A stretch of 64,000 bases of DNA from Limnohabitans kasalickyi (GTDB taxonomy: Bacteria; Pseudomonadota; Gammaproteobacteria; Burkholderiales; Burkholderiaceae_C). Of the stretch, positions 48,815 through 57,399 are shown one piece after another (the first letter of the stretch is position 1; every line of letters starts with the position of its first letter). The stretch is taken from NCBI GenBank assembly GCA_965234325.1, contig OZ248420.1, forward strand, positions 1-64,000. The letters run 5' to 3'. A model generated the notes under the pieces. That model searched no databases. It saw only the letters and a list, made by a program, of their open reading frames with translations, and had not been told where the DNA came from. The position numbers and the translations under genes were made by a program.

Positions 48815-49126
48815 TTGAAAAACCTCATGTGGCTGCTTCAGTTATTACTGAAAGCAGCCATTTTTTTTACCCTGTTCGCTTTTGCGCTGAACAACCAGCA
48901 CGAAGCCGTGGTCCATTTTTTCTTTGGCACCACTTGGCAAGCACCTTTGGTGCTGGTGGTGTTGTCAGCCTTTATTTTGGGTGTCGCCATTGGCGTACTG
49001 GGCATGGTGCCGCGCTGGTGGAAACAGCGTCGTTTGAGCCAACGCACAAACAGCTTGAATCTCGAGGCTTCAGGCAATTCTGAAGCTGCCACATCGACCT
49101 CTGCAAACGCCCCACATGGAATTTGA
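48815..49126 (+). CDS. lapA: LapA-domain membrane protein
   Basis: A 103-residue protein beginning at TTG, preceded by GAGGAG; an ATG follows four codons later. It has two membrane segments (LLQLLLKAAIFFTLFAFALNN and LVLVVLSAFILGVAIGVLGM) and the NNQHEAVVHFFFG sequence typical of LapA. LapA works with LapB in control of lipopolysaccharide synthesis through LpxC turnover. It overlaps lapB by 11 bases. Confidence 0.88.
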   Translation: MKNLMWLLQLLLKAAIFFTLFAFALNNQHEAVVHFFFGTTWQAPLVLVVLSAFILGVAIGVLGMVPRWWKQRRLSQRTNSLNLEASGNSEAATSTSANAPHGI

Positions 49127-50267
49127 CATCAGCTGGATCTTGCTTGGCCTGCCCTTGGCCTTTGGCTTGGGTTGGCTCGCCTCGCGCATGGACTTGCGCC
49201 AGCTGCGCTTGGAAAACCGCCAAACGCCCAAGGCCTATTTCAAAGGCTTGAACTTCTTGCTCAACGAGCAGCAAGACCAAGCAATTGATTCTTTCATCGA
49301 AGCCGTGCAGCAAGACCCCGATACGTCGGAGCTGCACTTCGCGTTGGGTAATTTATTTCGCCGTCGCGGCGAGTATGAGCGCGCCGTGCGTGTGCACCAA
49401 CATTTGCTCTCGCGCGCTGACTTGACGCAAACCGACCGTGACCGCGCACAGTACGCGCTCGCACAAGACTACTTAAAAGCGGGTTTGCTCGACCGTGCTG
49501 AAGATGCCCTCACCCAACTAGAAGACACAGCACACGCTTCCCAAGCGCACTTGGCGTTGCTGGGTATTTACGAACGCTCACGCGACTGGGCCAAAGCCTC
49601 GGCAGTGACCCAAAAGCTCAGCGACAACGGCCAAGGCAGTTTTCATGGCCGCCAGGCCCACTACCTGTGTGAACAAGCTGCGGCATTGGATGTCACGCAA
49701 GACAATGACCAAGTCATCGCTTTGCTCCAAAAAGCCATTCAAGTAGCGCCCCAAGGGGCGCGTGCACGCATGGCTTTGTCCAAAGCCTACGAACAAACAG
49801 ACAAGCTGCAAGACGCCTATGCCACGCTAGAAACACTGGCCTCGCAAGTGCCCTCTGCGTTGCCCCTGCTCGCGCCTAAGCTGGCCGCTTTGGCGCAAAA
49901 ACTCAACAGCGTGGATGCAGCCTTGAACTTGCTAGAAACCAGCTACGCCAAAATCCCCTCGCTGGATGTGTTGGGTGCCATCGTCCTTTTGCGGACCGCC
50001 AAAGGCGAAATCGACACCAGCAGCTTGTACGCCAAACACCTTGAGCGCGAGCCCTCTTTGGTCGCTGCCACGCAATGGGTGGCCAACGAAAAGTTTGAAC
50101 ACGAACAATTTCACCCTCAAGTGCAGCGCGCCCTCGAGCGTGCTGCCAAACCCTTACAACGCTACCGCTGTGCCGCCTGTGGTTTTGAAGCCACGCAGCA
50201 TTTTTGGCAATGCCCAGGCTGCCAAGCTTGGGACAGCTACCCCGCTCGCCGCGTCGAAGAACTATGA
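49116..50267 (+). CDS. lapB: LapB (YciM) TPR protein for LPS control
   Basis: The 383-residue protein has an N-terminal membrane anchor (ISWILLGLPLAFGLGWLASR), a run of TPR units in residues about 70 to 340, and a C-terminal rubredoxin-like metal site (CAACGFEATQHFWQCPGCQAW). This is the LapB layout. It adapts FtsH to degrade LpxC in studied bacteria. Its neighbour genes for heptose synthesis support an LPS role. Confidence 0.93.
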   Translation: MEFDISWILLGLPLAFGLGWLASRMDLRQLRLENRQTPKAYFKGLNFLLNEQQDQAIDSFIEAVQQDPDTSELHFALGNLFRRRGEYERAVRVHQHLLSRADLTQTDRDRAQYALAQDYLKAGLLDRAEDALTQLEDTAHASQAHLALLGIYERSRDWAKASAVTQKLSDNGQGSFHGRQAHYLCEQAAALDVTQDNDQVIALLQKAIQVAPQGARARMALSKAYEQTDKLQDAYATLETLASQVPSALPLLAPKLAALAQKLNSVDAALNLLETSYAKIPSLDVLGAIVLLRTAKGEIDTSSLYAKHLEREPSLVAATQWVANEKFEHEQFHPQVQRALERAAKPLQRYRCAACGFEATQHFWQCPGCQAWDSYPARRVEEL

Positions 50268-51208
50268 ACACCCCACTTCTCTCCGTGCCCCAAGCGCAAC
50301 TCCAACAAGCCAGCGTGCTGGTGGTGGGCGATGTCATGCTCGACCGCTATTGGTACGGTGCGGTAGACCGCATCAGCCCCGAAGCTCCCGTGCCTGTGGT
50401 GCGGATCACCCGCGAAGAAAACCGTTTGGGCGGCTGTGCCAACGTGGCCTACAACGTGGTCAGCTTGGGCGCTCAGGCCTCGCTGCTTTCTGTGGTGGGC
50501 GACGATGACGCCAGCCATTTGCTCGAAGACTTGGTGGCCAAAACGGGCATCGCACCGCATCTGGGTCGCGATGCTCAACTCAAGACCACCGTCAAATTGC
50601 GCGTCATCGGCCGCCAGCAACAGTTGCTGCGCGTGGACTTTGAAAACACCCCTCAAAACGAAGTGTTGGCCTCGCAAACTGACCAGTTCATGACCCTCTT
50701 GGACAGCCACCCCGTAGTGCTGTTCTCAGACTACGGCAAGGGCGGTTTGGCGCACGTCACCCAAATGATCACCGCCGCCCGTGCCGCTGGCAAAGTCGTG
50801 TTGATCGACCCCAAAGGCAGCGACTACTCGCGCTACAGCGGCGCCACCTGCATCACGCCCAACCGCGCCGAGTTGGAGCAAGTCATTGGCAAATGGACCA
50901 GCGAAGCGGAGTTGAATCACAAAGCCCACGCCTTGCGCCAAGCATTGCAACTCGACGCCTTGCTGCTCACCCGAAGCGAAGAAGGCATGACCTTGTTTGA
51001 TGCCCAAGGCGAGCTGCATGTCTCGGCCCAAGCACGGGAGGTGTTTGACGTCACCGGTGCGGGCGACACCGTCATCGCCACCCTTGCCACCTTGGTGGCC
51101 GCAGGCCTGAGCCTGCGCGACGCCATGCCTTTGGCCAATAAGGCCGGTGGTGTGGTCGTGGGCAAATTTGGCACGGCCACCGTCAGTTATCAGGAGTTAT
51201 TCGCATGA
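50264..51208 (+). CDS. rfaE1: D-glycero-beta-D-manno-heptose-7-phosphate kinase
   Basis: A 314-residue PfkB/ribokinase-family protein from the ATG at 50264. Features are LVVGDVMLDRYWYGAVDRISPEAPVPVV, LGGCANVAYNVVSLGA and the C-terminal FDVTGAGDTVIATLATLVAAG with the catalytic Asp. It corresponds to the kinase half of HldE; the adenylyltransferase half is not attached here. It supplies ADP-heptose for the LPS core. It starts within the lapB stop codon region. Confidence 0.93.
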   Translation: MNTPLLSVPQAQLQQASVLVVGDVMLDRYWYGAVDRISPEAPVPVVRITREENRLGGCANVAYNVVSLGAQASLLSVVGDDDASHLLEDLVAKTGIAPHLGRDAQLKTTVKLRVIGRQQQLLRVDFENTPQNEVLASQTDQFMTLLDSHPVVLFSDYGKGGLAHVTQMITAARAAGKVVLIDPKGSDYSRYSGATCITPNRAELEQVIGKWTSEAELNHKAHALRQALQLDALLLTRSEEGMTLFDAQGELHVSAQAREVFDVTGAGDTVIATLATLVAAGLSLRDAMPLANKAGGVVVGKFGTATVSYQELFA

Positions 51209-52206
51209 AGATCGTCGTCACCGGAGCCGCTGGCTTCATTGGAAGCAACATCATCAAGGGCTTGAACGCCCGTGGCATCGACAACATCATCGCCGTCGAT
51301 GATCTGACCGAAGGCGACAAGTTTCGCAACCTCGCCGACTTAAAGATTGCCGACTACCTCGACAAAGACGTGTTCTACGAACTCTTTGCCGAAAACGCGT
51401 TTGGCAAAGTCGAAGCCGTGTTCCACGAAGGCGCGTGCAGCGACACCATGGAGAGCGACGGCAAGTACATGATGGACAACAACTACACCCTGTCGTGTGG
51501 TTTGTTCAACGCTTGCCAGCAAGCGGGCACACGCCTGTTGTACGCCTCCTCTGCCGCCACTTACGGCGGCAGCGACACCTTCCGCGAAACACCTGAATTT
51601 GAGCAACCGCTCAACGTTTACGGCTATTCCAAGCTGCTGTTTGACCAACGCATGCGCCGCGAGTGTGGCAACAACTTCAAGAAGTTCAAGCGCCAAGTGG
51701 TGGGCTTTCGCTACTTCAACGTGTATGGCCCACGCGAGCAACACAAAGGCCGCATGGCCAGCGTGGCGTTTCACCAATTCAACCAATTCAACGCTGAAGG
51801 CAAAGTGAAGTTGTTTGGCGAATACGGCGGCTACGGGCCTGGCGCTCAACTGCGCGACTTCGTGTTCATCGACGACGTGGTGGCGGTGAACCTGTGGTTC
51901 TTGGACAACCCCGACAAGTCAGGCATCTTCAACTTGGGCACAGGCCGCGCACAACCCTTCAACGATGTGGCCTTGTCGGTCGTCAACGCCATGCGCGCCA
52001 ACAAAGGCGAGGCTGCCCTCGACTTGGCCGGTGCGGCACAAGCGGGCTTGATCGAGTACGTGACGTTCCCCGACGCCTTGCGTGGCAAATACCAGTGCTA
52101 CACCCAAGCCGACCTGACGAATTTGCGTGCCAGCAGCTGTGACCACGCCTTTGCCGATGTGCAAAGCGGTGTGACGCAATACATGGCCACGTTGGGCAAA
52201 GCCTGA
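51205..52206 (+). CDS. hldD: ADP-glycero-manno-heptose 6-epimerase
   Basis: A 333-residue SDR epimerase with the motif IVVTGAAGFIGSNIIKGLNARG, EGACSDTMESDGKYMMDNNY, LLYASSAATYGGSDTF and the catalytic YGYSKLLFD (Tyr-x3-Lys). It makes ADP-L-glycero-D-manno-heptose for LPS. It overlaps the kinase gene by four bases, so the two heptose genes are coupled. Confidence 0.96.
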   Translation: MKIVVTGAAGFIGSNIIKGLNARGIDNIIAVDDLTEGDKFRNLADLKIADYLDKDVFYELFAENAFGKVEAVFHEGACSDTMESDGKYMMDNNYTLSCGLFNACQQAGTRLLYASSAATYGGSDTFRETPEFEQPLNVYGYSKLLFDQRMRRECGNNFKKFKRQVVGFRYFNVYGPREQHKGRMASVAFHQFNQFNAEGKVKLFGEYGGYGPGAQLRDFVFIDDVVAVNLWFLDNPDKSGIFNLGTGRAQPFNDVALSVVNAMRANKGEAALDLAGAAQAGLIEYVTFPDALRGKYQCYTQADLTNLRASSCDHAFADVQSGVTQYMATLGKA

Positions 52207-52235
52207 CCCACCGACCCTTGAACCTCAAGCCTTAA

Positions 52236-52260
52236 GCCTCGCCTCGCCTCGCCTCGCCTC
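52236..52260. repeat. Five tandem GCCTC repeats
   Basis: Five uninterrupted copies of GCCTC occupy the short gap after hldD and upstream of the ComEA-like gene. A tract like this can change length by slippage. No gene crosses it. Confidence 0.9.
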
Positions 52261-52285
52261 TCCATCGACAAAGCCCTAGCACGTC

Positions 52286-52606
52286 ATGTTCAAGTTGTCA
52301 TGGCTACGACGAACGCTCATCGGCCTGAGTTGCTGGGTGATCTGTGCTGCGGCTTCGGCCTTGGAAATCAACCAAGCCAACGAAGCCGAACTTGACAGCC
52401 TCAAGGGCATGGGCCCAGCGCTCAGCCGTCATGTGCTCAAGGCTCGGGCTGAGGAAGACTTTAAAAGTTGGGCCGATCTGCTCCAACGCGTCTCAGGTAT
52501 GGGGCCAGGCAAAGCCAAACAGTTCTCAGCGCAAGGTTTGACGGTCAACGGTCAAACGTTTCCTGAAGCGCGCGAACCCAAACACCACGGCCAACAGCGG
52601 CCCTAA
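52286..52606 (+). CDS. ComEA-like helix-hairpin-helix exported protein
   Basis: A 106-residue protein with a hydrophobic N-terminus acting as signal or anchor (LIGLSCWVICAAASALEIN) and a helix-hairpin-helix DNA-binding region (INQANEAELDSLKGMGPALSRHVLKAR and DLLQRVSGMGPGKAKQFS). This resembles the ComEA competence domain. A role in DNA uptake is possible. Short proteins of this family are often annotated DUF655-like or ComEA; function here is unproven. Confidence 0.85.
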   Translation: MFKLSWLRRTLIGLSCWVICAAASALEINQANEAELDSLKGMGPALSRHVLKARAEEDFKSWADLLQRVSGMGPGKAKQFSAQGLTVNGQTFPEAREPKHHGQQRP

Positions 52607-52632
52607 GCTTTCCCAAAATTTTCAGCCAAACG

Positions 52633-52872
52633 TCAAGCCGAACAGGTTTGCAGCAATGCAAGCGCGTCCTCTCGCCAATAGTTCGCGGCATCCACAAACC
52701 CCTCCCACACGCAGCCGTTGCAGCCGCGTCCACAACAGGTGGTGGGTGCTGCCGGTGGTCGACGCAGCGTCAATCCTTGTGCCAGTAGCAACGCTTCGCC
52801 CTCGGCCAACATGGCCAGAGCCGAAGGCCCGTCCCCCACAGGGCGCGTCAAGTTCACCCACGCAGCATTCAC
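52633..52872 (-). CDS. Small cysteine-rich oxidoreductase-like protein, last gene of AOR locus
   Basis: The protein of 79 residues begins at a GTG at 52872, one base after the upstream stop, with GGAGG five bases before it. The C-terminal half has CCGRGCNGCVWEGFVDAANYW, a four-cysteine pattern like the small oxidoreductase-like domain (CCGxGCxxCVW). It is probably a metal- or cluster-binding helper. Co-transcription with the AOR genes is inferred from the one-base spacing. The longer ORF (to 52905) overlaps the neighbouring gene. Confidence 0.72.
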   Translation of the reverse strand: MNAAWVNLTRPVGDGPSALAMLAEGEALLLAQGLTLRRPPAAPTTCCGRGCNGCVWEGFVDAANYWREDALALLQTCSA

Positions 52873-52873
52873 C

Positions 52874-53188
52874 TTAACCTCCGCCACGCTGCATGTACAA
52901 ATCAAAGCGACGCATGAACCTATAGCGTTGGGCAGCGTCTAAGCCCTCAAAACGAAAGTTGACCTTGAGACACGGAATGCGCACTTGCGCAATCGCACGC
53001 GGCGCGGCTTGCTGCCAATCGAGATGCAGCTGGCCCAAAAACACATCGTCTTCTTGAAGGGTAATCCGCACCGATGAAGCGTCACGTTGCCAAGTGTGCG
53101 TGCCGATGGCTGCAGGCAACCAACCCAACCATTCGGCTTCGGTGCATCCCATTTCTCGGGAAAAAACAGCGTCGTAAGCAGACTGCAT
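52874..53188 (-). CDS. Small uncharacterised protein of AOR locus
   Basis: A 104-residue protein with TEAEWLGWLPAAIGTHTWQRD, VRITLQEDDVFLGQLHLDWQ and IPCLKVNFRFEGLDAAQRYRFMRRFDLYMQRGG. The pattern looks like a compact alpha-beta protein, and I do not recognise the family. It lies 34 bases after the MoaD-like gene and one base before the cysteine-rich gene, so it belongs to the AOR transcription unit. A role in tungsten cofactor insertion or AOR maturation is a guess. Confidence 0.7.
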   Translation of the reverse strand: MQSAYDAVFSREMGCTEAEWLGWLPAAIGTHTWQRDASSVRITLQEDDVFLGQLHLDWQQAAPRAIAQVRIPCLKVNFRFEGLDAAQRYRFMRRFDLYMQRGGG

Positions 53189-53221
53189 CGTGGCGTGACA
53201 AAGCGCTGAAGAAAACCGCGC

Positions 53222-53476
53222 TTAACCCCCAGCCACAGGCGGCCAAACAGCCAACACATCGCCATCCTTCAAGACCTTCTCAGCCCGATCCTCAGGTGCA
53301 ATGTAAGTGCCATTGACGAGCACCAAGTGCACCAGTTTTTCAGGCATGGCAAAAAGGTCGATGAGTTGCTTGACCGTCAAGTCATCGTCCACCTCCATGT
53401 TCAGCGCGTTGCTGCGGCGTGCGGCAGGTGGCAAGTAATCGGTCAGGGTGGCGAAGAGTTTGAAAGTGATGTCCAT
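53222..53476 (-). CDS. aorD: MoaD/ThiS-like sulfur carrier for tungstopterin
   Basis: This 84-residue beta-grasp protein starts MDITFKLFATLTDYLPPAAR and ends PPVAGG, with the C-terminal Gly-Gly needed for activation and thiocarboxylate formation. MoaD-type proteins supply sulfur for the dithiolene of the pyranopterin cofactor. Location directly downstream of the AOR subunits suggests dedicated tungstopterin synthesis. The name aorD follows gene order in Aromatoleum-type loci and is by analogy. Confidence 0.85.
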   Translation of the reverse strand: MDITFKLFATLTDYLPPAARRSNALNMEVDDDLTVKQLIDLFAMPEKLVHLVLVNGTYIAPEDRAEKVLKDGDVLAVWPPVAGG

Positions 53477-53518
53477 GGGGCCTAGGTTAGCGCATTGGCG
53501 CGTGAGCTCACGCCGAAG

Positions 53519-54859
53519 TTATCGTCTGCGTGTGTCCGCCGCGCCCGTCCAAGCACCTTGCCCTTGCGCGCACGCCAAGTAGGCGGGCATGAGTTGGGTG
53601 GGGTCTTGCATGAGCTTGTCTTTCCACGCGCCCAAATGCACCTGACCTTCCACCAAACCTCGCATCACGCCCACGTGCTCGGTCCAGCCGACGCTGTTAC
53701 AGCCCACCATCACGTCGTCCTTGAACTGCAAGCTCAAATGACGGCCATCTGCGGTGAGTGAAGCTTGCTCGCCGCCCGGTACACCTTGCCAATTGCCAAA
53801 GCTGGTCGAAATCAAGCCCAAGGTGTCGAGCACGTTGATTTGTGTCACGCCCTTCAGACTGGCTTTTTGTCCCACCATGTTGAGCGCGGCCACGCGGGCT
53901 TGCTCGGCCGCGTTGGGCTGAATCGCGCTCACGATGGTGGTGCCACTGACTTTGTCAAACGCTTCCGCGCAATCGCCTGCGGCGTACACGCCATCAGCGT
54001 TGGTCTGCATGTGCTCGTCGGTCAACACACCTTGCAAGCAAGTGATGCCCGAGGCTAGGAGGAAATCGATACAAGGCTTGACGCCGGTGGCACTGATCAC
54101 CAAATCAGCTGGGATTTTTTCGCCTGTGGACAAACGCACGGTCAAGGCCGCATCGGTCGGTGCGTCATTGAAACCCACCGCTTGTGCCAATTTGGACAAC
54201 AAGCCAGGGTTCTCGCTGCCATTGGGCACGATGGCTTCCACCTTGGCACCGGTGAACACCTGCACGCCTTTGGTTTCGCACCACGAACGAATCATGCCGC
54301 CCGCCACAGGGCCCATCATGCGCGGCACCATGCGGTCGCCCATCTCGACCACGGTCAACGTCACCCCACGCGAGGCAAGTGCTTCCATGATGATGCAGCC
54401 AATGAAACCCGCCCCCATTTGCACCACACGGGCCCCAGGTTTGGCCAAGGCCTTGATGGCGCGCGCATCCTCCAAAGTCCAGCAAGGATGCACTTGCGGG
54501 CTGTCCATGCCGGGAATCGGGGGACGCACAGGACGCGAGCCCGTGACAATTAAGAGCTTGTCATACGACAGCACTTGGTCGTTGCTGAGTTGAATGGTTT
54601 TGGCTTTGGCGTCGACCGACACCGCGCGCGCTTGCACTTGCGTCACGCCCAAACTGGCGTAATGGTCTGCGCCTTTGCGCAAGTAAGTGCCACGCTCGTC
54701 GATGTTGCCAATCAACAAGTAAGGAATGGCCATCCGTGAATACGGCGGCTCGGCCTCATCACCCACGAGGGTGATGCGGTCGTTGGGCGCGTGTTTGCGG
54801 ATGGTTTCGGCAGCGATCACGCCAGCAGGCCCGGCGCCAAGAATGACGTGATGTGTCAT
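53519..54859 (-). CDS. aorC: FAD/NAD(P)-dependent oxidoreductase subunit of AOR
   Basis: A 446-residue pyridine nucleotide-disulfide oxidoreductase-type flavoprotein. It has an N-terminal FAD motif (HVILGAGPAGVIAAETI), a second Rossmann NAD motif (VVQMGAGFIGCIIMEALASRG) and the FAD-binding DGVYAAGDCAEAFD. It lies 11 bases after the AOR catalytic gene. In related enzymes it passes electrons between the ferredoxin subunit and NAD(P). A CxxC redox pair is not evident. The name is by analogy to AorC. Confidence 0.87.
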   Translation of the reverse strand: MTHHVILGAGPAGVIAAETIRKHAPNDRITLVGDEAEPPYSRMAIPYLLIGNIDERGTYLRKGADHYASLGVTQVQARAVSVDAKAKTIQLSNDQVLSYDKLLIVTGSRPVRPPIPGMDSPQVHPCWTLEDARAIKALAKPGARVVQMGAGFIGCIIMEALASRGVTLTVVEMGDRMVPRMMGPVAGGMIRSWCETKGVQVFTGAKVEAIVPNGSENPGLLSKLAQAVGFNDAPTDAALTVRLSTGEKIPADLVISATGVKPCIDFLLASGITCLQGVLTDEHMQTNADGVYAAGDCAEAFDKVSGTTIVSAIQPNAAEQARVAALNMVGQKASLKGVTQINVLDTLGLISTSFGNWQGVPGGEQASLTADGRHLSLQFKDDVMVGCNSVGWTEHVGVMRGLVEGQVHLGAWKDKLMQDPTQLMPAYLACAQGQGAWTGAADTRRR

Positions 54860-54870
54860 GGCAATAAACC

Positions 54871-56718
54871 TCAGAGACCCAAACGGGCTTTGGTTTCAGC
54901 CGTGGGGCGACCTTCGCTGTCCCAGCCACGCACGTTGTAGTACTTGGGCAACATCGTGGGCAACATGCTGACCTTGCCTTTGGCAGGGCCCGTTTTGGCA
55001 GCTTCGGTCAGCAAGCGCTTGGGCAAGCTGTCGTCTTTGGCGGTGAAGCCTGCAGCGTTGTTGAACTCGCGCTCCATGTTCCAAATGCGCTCGCCAATTT
55101 TCTCGAGTTCTTCGGTGGTGTAGTCCTCGTTGCACGCGGCTTGCATTTGCGGTGCCAAATCGGCCAAGCCCCAAGCGAAGGTGGTAAAGATGCACAGACC
55201 CGACGAGTCAAACGCAGCCGTGGCGTCTTGGAACGCTTTGACCAATTCGGGCTTACCTTCGTGCTCCAGCGGATCGGTCTTGACAGGAATGCCCAACACT
55301 TCCGACGCGATGGTGTAACCACGCAAATGGCAAGCACCACGGTTGGACGTGGCGTAAGCCAAGCCGATGCCTTGAATGGCACGGCCGTCATACGCAGGAA
55401 ACTCTTGGCCCTTCACGCTCATGCTCAAGTCTGGGTGGCCATATTTTTCGGTCAAGCGCTTAGAGCCTTGACCGATTTCGATGCCAAAACCACGGCCATT
55501 GACCGTCTCTTCGGCAAAGAAGGCCAAAGCTTCCGCCGAGCCAAACTTGGCATCGATGCCCAGTTGCTCTTGGGTCAACACACCCATTTCATACAGCTCC
55601 ATCACTGCACCGACGGTGGCGCCGAAGCTGATGGGGTCAATGCCTTCTTCGTTGCACAGCAAGTTGGCGTACTGCAAAGCCTCTAAGTCTTTCACGCCGT
55701 TGGCTGCACCCAAGGCCCACGCAGCTTCGTACTCCAAGCCACCCGACGCGCCCCAGTATTGCGGCTTGTTTTGTACGGTGAAGTGGGTCTCGTCCATCTT
55801 GCTGATACGACCGCAAGCGATGGTGCAACCAAAGCACGCTTGGTTGGTCACCAAGTGCTTCTTGCCATCGGTTTCACGCGGGGTGGCCATGGCTTCGGCA
55901 GAAATGTCTTTGGCACCTTCGAACTGCACGTCGCGGTGGTTACGGGTAGGCAAAGCGCCCACTTCGTTGATGACGTTCATCAGCACTTGCGTGCCATAAG
56001 CGGGCAAGCCTTGACCCGTCACCGCGTTATCGGCCAAGATCTTTTTCTTCTCGGCCGTGACCTTCATGAAGGCTTTGGGATCGCGCACGTTGCCCACACC
56101 CAAGGTGCCACGCACGGCCACGGCTTTGAGGTTTTTGCTGCCCATCACGGCGCCTACGCCTGAGCGGCCAGCCGCGCGGTGCAAGTCGTTCACGATGGCC
56201 GCGTACAACACATGGTTCTCACCGGCCTTGCCGATAGACGACACGCGAGTGAGCGGATCTTGCAAGGTTTTCTTCAAGGCGTGTTCGGTTTCCCACACGC
56301 TCTTGCCCCACAGCTCCGTGGCGTCACGCAATTCAGCTGTGTCATCGTTGATGTAGAGGTAAACGGGGGTGGGTGACTTGCCTTCGCAAATCACCATGTC
56401 CCAGCCGGCCATCTTCAACTCGGCGCCAAAGTAGCCGCCTGAGTTGGAGCAAGCGATGGCGCCTGTCAGTGGACCTTTGGTGATGACGGTGTAGCGACCG
56501 CCCGTTGATGCCATGGTGCCTGTCAGCGGACCGGTTGACCAAATGATTTTGTTGTCGGGCGACAGCGGATCCACCTTAGGGTCGATTTCGCTGATGAGGT
56601 ACTTAGAACCCAAACCGCGTGAGCCAACGTAGTCGCGGGCCCATTGCATGTTGAGGGGTTCGGTTTTGACGGTGCCTGTGGTGAGGTTGATGCGGAGGAT
56701 TTTTCCAGCCCAAGTCAT
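54871..56718 (-). CDS. aorB: Tungsten aldehyde:ferredoxin oxidoreductase catalytic subunit
   Basis: From the ATG at 56718, with GGAG about eight bases upstream, the protein is 615 residues, the usual AOR length. The N-terminal domain has GRYTVITKGPLTGAIACSNSGG; the 4Fe-4S ligands are C295, C298 and C302 in ACFGCTIAC, with the fourth near C508 in SSGLCIFTTF. Pterin-binding regions include AGRSGVGAVMGSKNLKAVAV and NRGACHLRGYT. AOR oxidises aldehydes to carboxylic acids using a bis-tungstopterin. The longer frame to 56946 overlaps the ferredoxin gene and is rejected. Confidence 0.95.
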   Translation of the reverse strand: MTWAGKILRINLTTGTVKTEPLNMQWARDYVGSRGLGSKYLISEIDPKVDPLSPDNKIIWSTGPLTGTMASTGGRYTVITKGPLTGAIACSNSGGYFGAELKMAGWDMVICEGKSPTPVYLYINDDTAELRDATELWGKSVWETEHALKKTLQDPLTRVSSIGKAGENHVLYAAIVNDLHRAAGRSGVGAVMGSKNLKAVAVRGTLGVGNVRDPKAFMKVTAEKKKILADNAVTGQGLPAYGTQVLMNVINEVGALPTRNHRDVQFEGAKDISAEAMATPRETDGKKHLVTNQACFGCTIACGRISKMDETHFTVQNKPQYWGASGGLEYEAAWALGAANGVKDLEALQYANLLCNEEGIDPISFGATVGAVMELYEMGVLTQEQLGIDAKFGSAEALAFFAEETVNGRGFGIEIGQGSKRLTEKYGHPDLSMSVKGQEFPAYDGRAIQGIGLAYATSNRGACHLRGYTIASEVLGIPVKTDPLEHEGKPELVKAFQDATAAFDSSGLCIFTTFAWGLADLAPQMQAACNEDYTTEELEKIGERIWNMEREFNNAAGFTAKDDSLPKRLLTEAAKTGPAKGKVSMLPTMLPKYYNVRGWDSEGRPTAETKARLGL

Positions 56719-56732
56719 GATGTGTGCTCCTT

Positions 56733-57209
56733 TTAAGTGGCGGAAGGCTGGTTGCCAAGTTTGTTGGCCCATTGCTTCATCTTGTCGAGGCCGGTCCAGT
56801 TGGCGTCCACAAAGGTGATCGCGCCTGTGGGGCAAGCCGAGGCGCAGGCAGGGTCGCCGCCACACAAATCGCACTTTTGAACTTTGCCAGTCTCTTGCAC
56901 GTAGTTGATGGTGCCAAAGGGGCAAGCGATGGTGCACACCTTGCAACCGACGCAGGTGGTTTCATTCACCACCATGGCGCCCGTGACTTTGTCTTGGGTG
57001 ATCGCCTCCACAGGGCACGCATGCAAACACCAAGCTTCGTCGCACTGCGTGCAGGTGTAAGGCACTTTTTTGCCGGTCTCATGGAAGTCAAACACTTTGA
57101 TGCGCGACTTGGCTGTAGCGAACGTGCCGTAGTTCTCAAAAGAACAGGCCATCTCGCATTGCAGACAGCCCGTGCATTTGTCTGGGTTGATGTGCAGGAT
57201 TTTTTGCAT
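56733..57209 (-). CDS. aorA: Four-cluster ferredoxin subunit of AOR
   Basis: A 158-residue polyferredoxin with 16 cysteines in four groups: C12/15/18/22, C53/56/61/65, C86/89/92/96 and C113/116/122/126. The layout is that of DMSO-reductase B-type subunits binding four 4Fe-4S clusters. It would carry electrons from the tungsten subunit to the flavoprotein. It has no signal peptide, so it is cytosolic. It is the first gene of the AOR run, starting 190 bases after tupA. Confidence 0.93.
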   Translation of the reverse strand: MQKILHINPDKCTGCLQCEMACSFENYGTFATAKSRIKVFDFHETGKKVPYTCTQCDEAWCLHACPVEAITQDKVTGAMVVNETTCVGCKVCTIACPFGTINYVQETGKVQKCDLCGGDPACASACPTGAITFVDANWTGLDKMKQWANKLGNQPSAT

Positions 57210-57350
57210 CTAGGTCTCCAGTTGGCTATGAATCGTGTTGCATAAGATTTTGAGAATCTTGTGCAAAGTTGTGCCTAAGGAGTAACCCGTAATTTGCTGA
57301 AAAAAAGTTAGAGATTTCTCAAATTGAGATGAAGCACGCTATGACGGCTC

Positions 57351-57384
57351 AGTCGGCGCGCCACATTCTCTTAAACCGCCGACT
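57351..57384. promoter_or_regulatory. Inverted repeat between tupA and aorA
   Basis: AGTCGGCG and CGCCGACT form an eight-base perfect inverted repeat around an 18-base spacer, within the 190-base gap downstream of tupA and upstream of aorA. No T-run follows on either strand, so it is not a clear terminator. It may be a regulatory site for the AOR genes. Confidence 0.45.
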
Positions 57385-57399
57385 TGAAAGCGTTAAACC

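Noticed and set aside
57240..57280. Sigma-54-like GGCAC and TTTGCAC sequence upstream of the ferredoxin gene
   Set aside because: The distance between the GG and GC elements is nine bases instead of ten, which usually abolishes such promoters.
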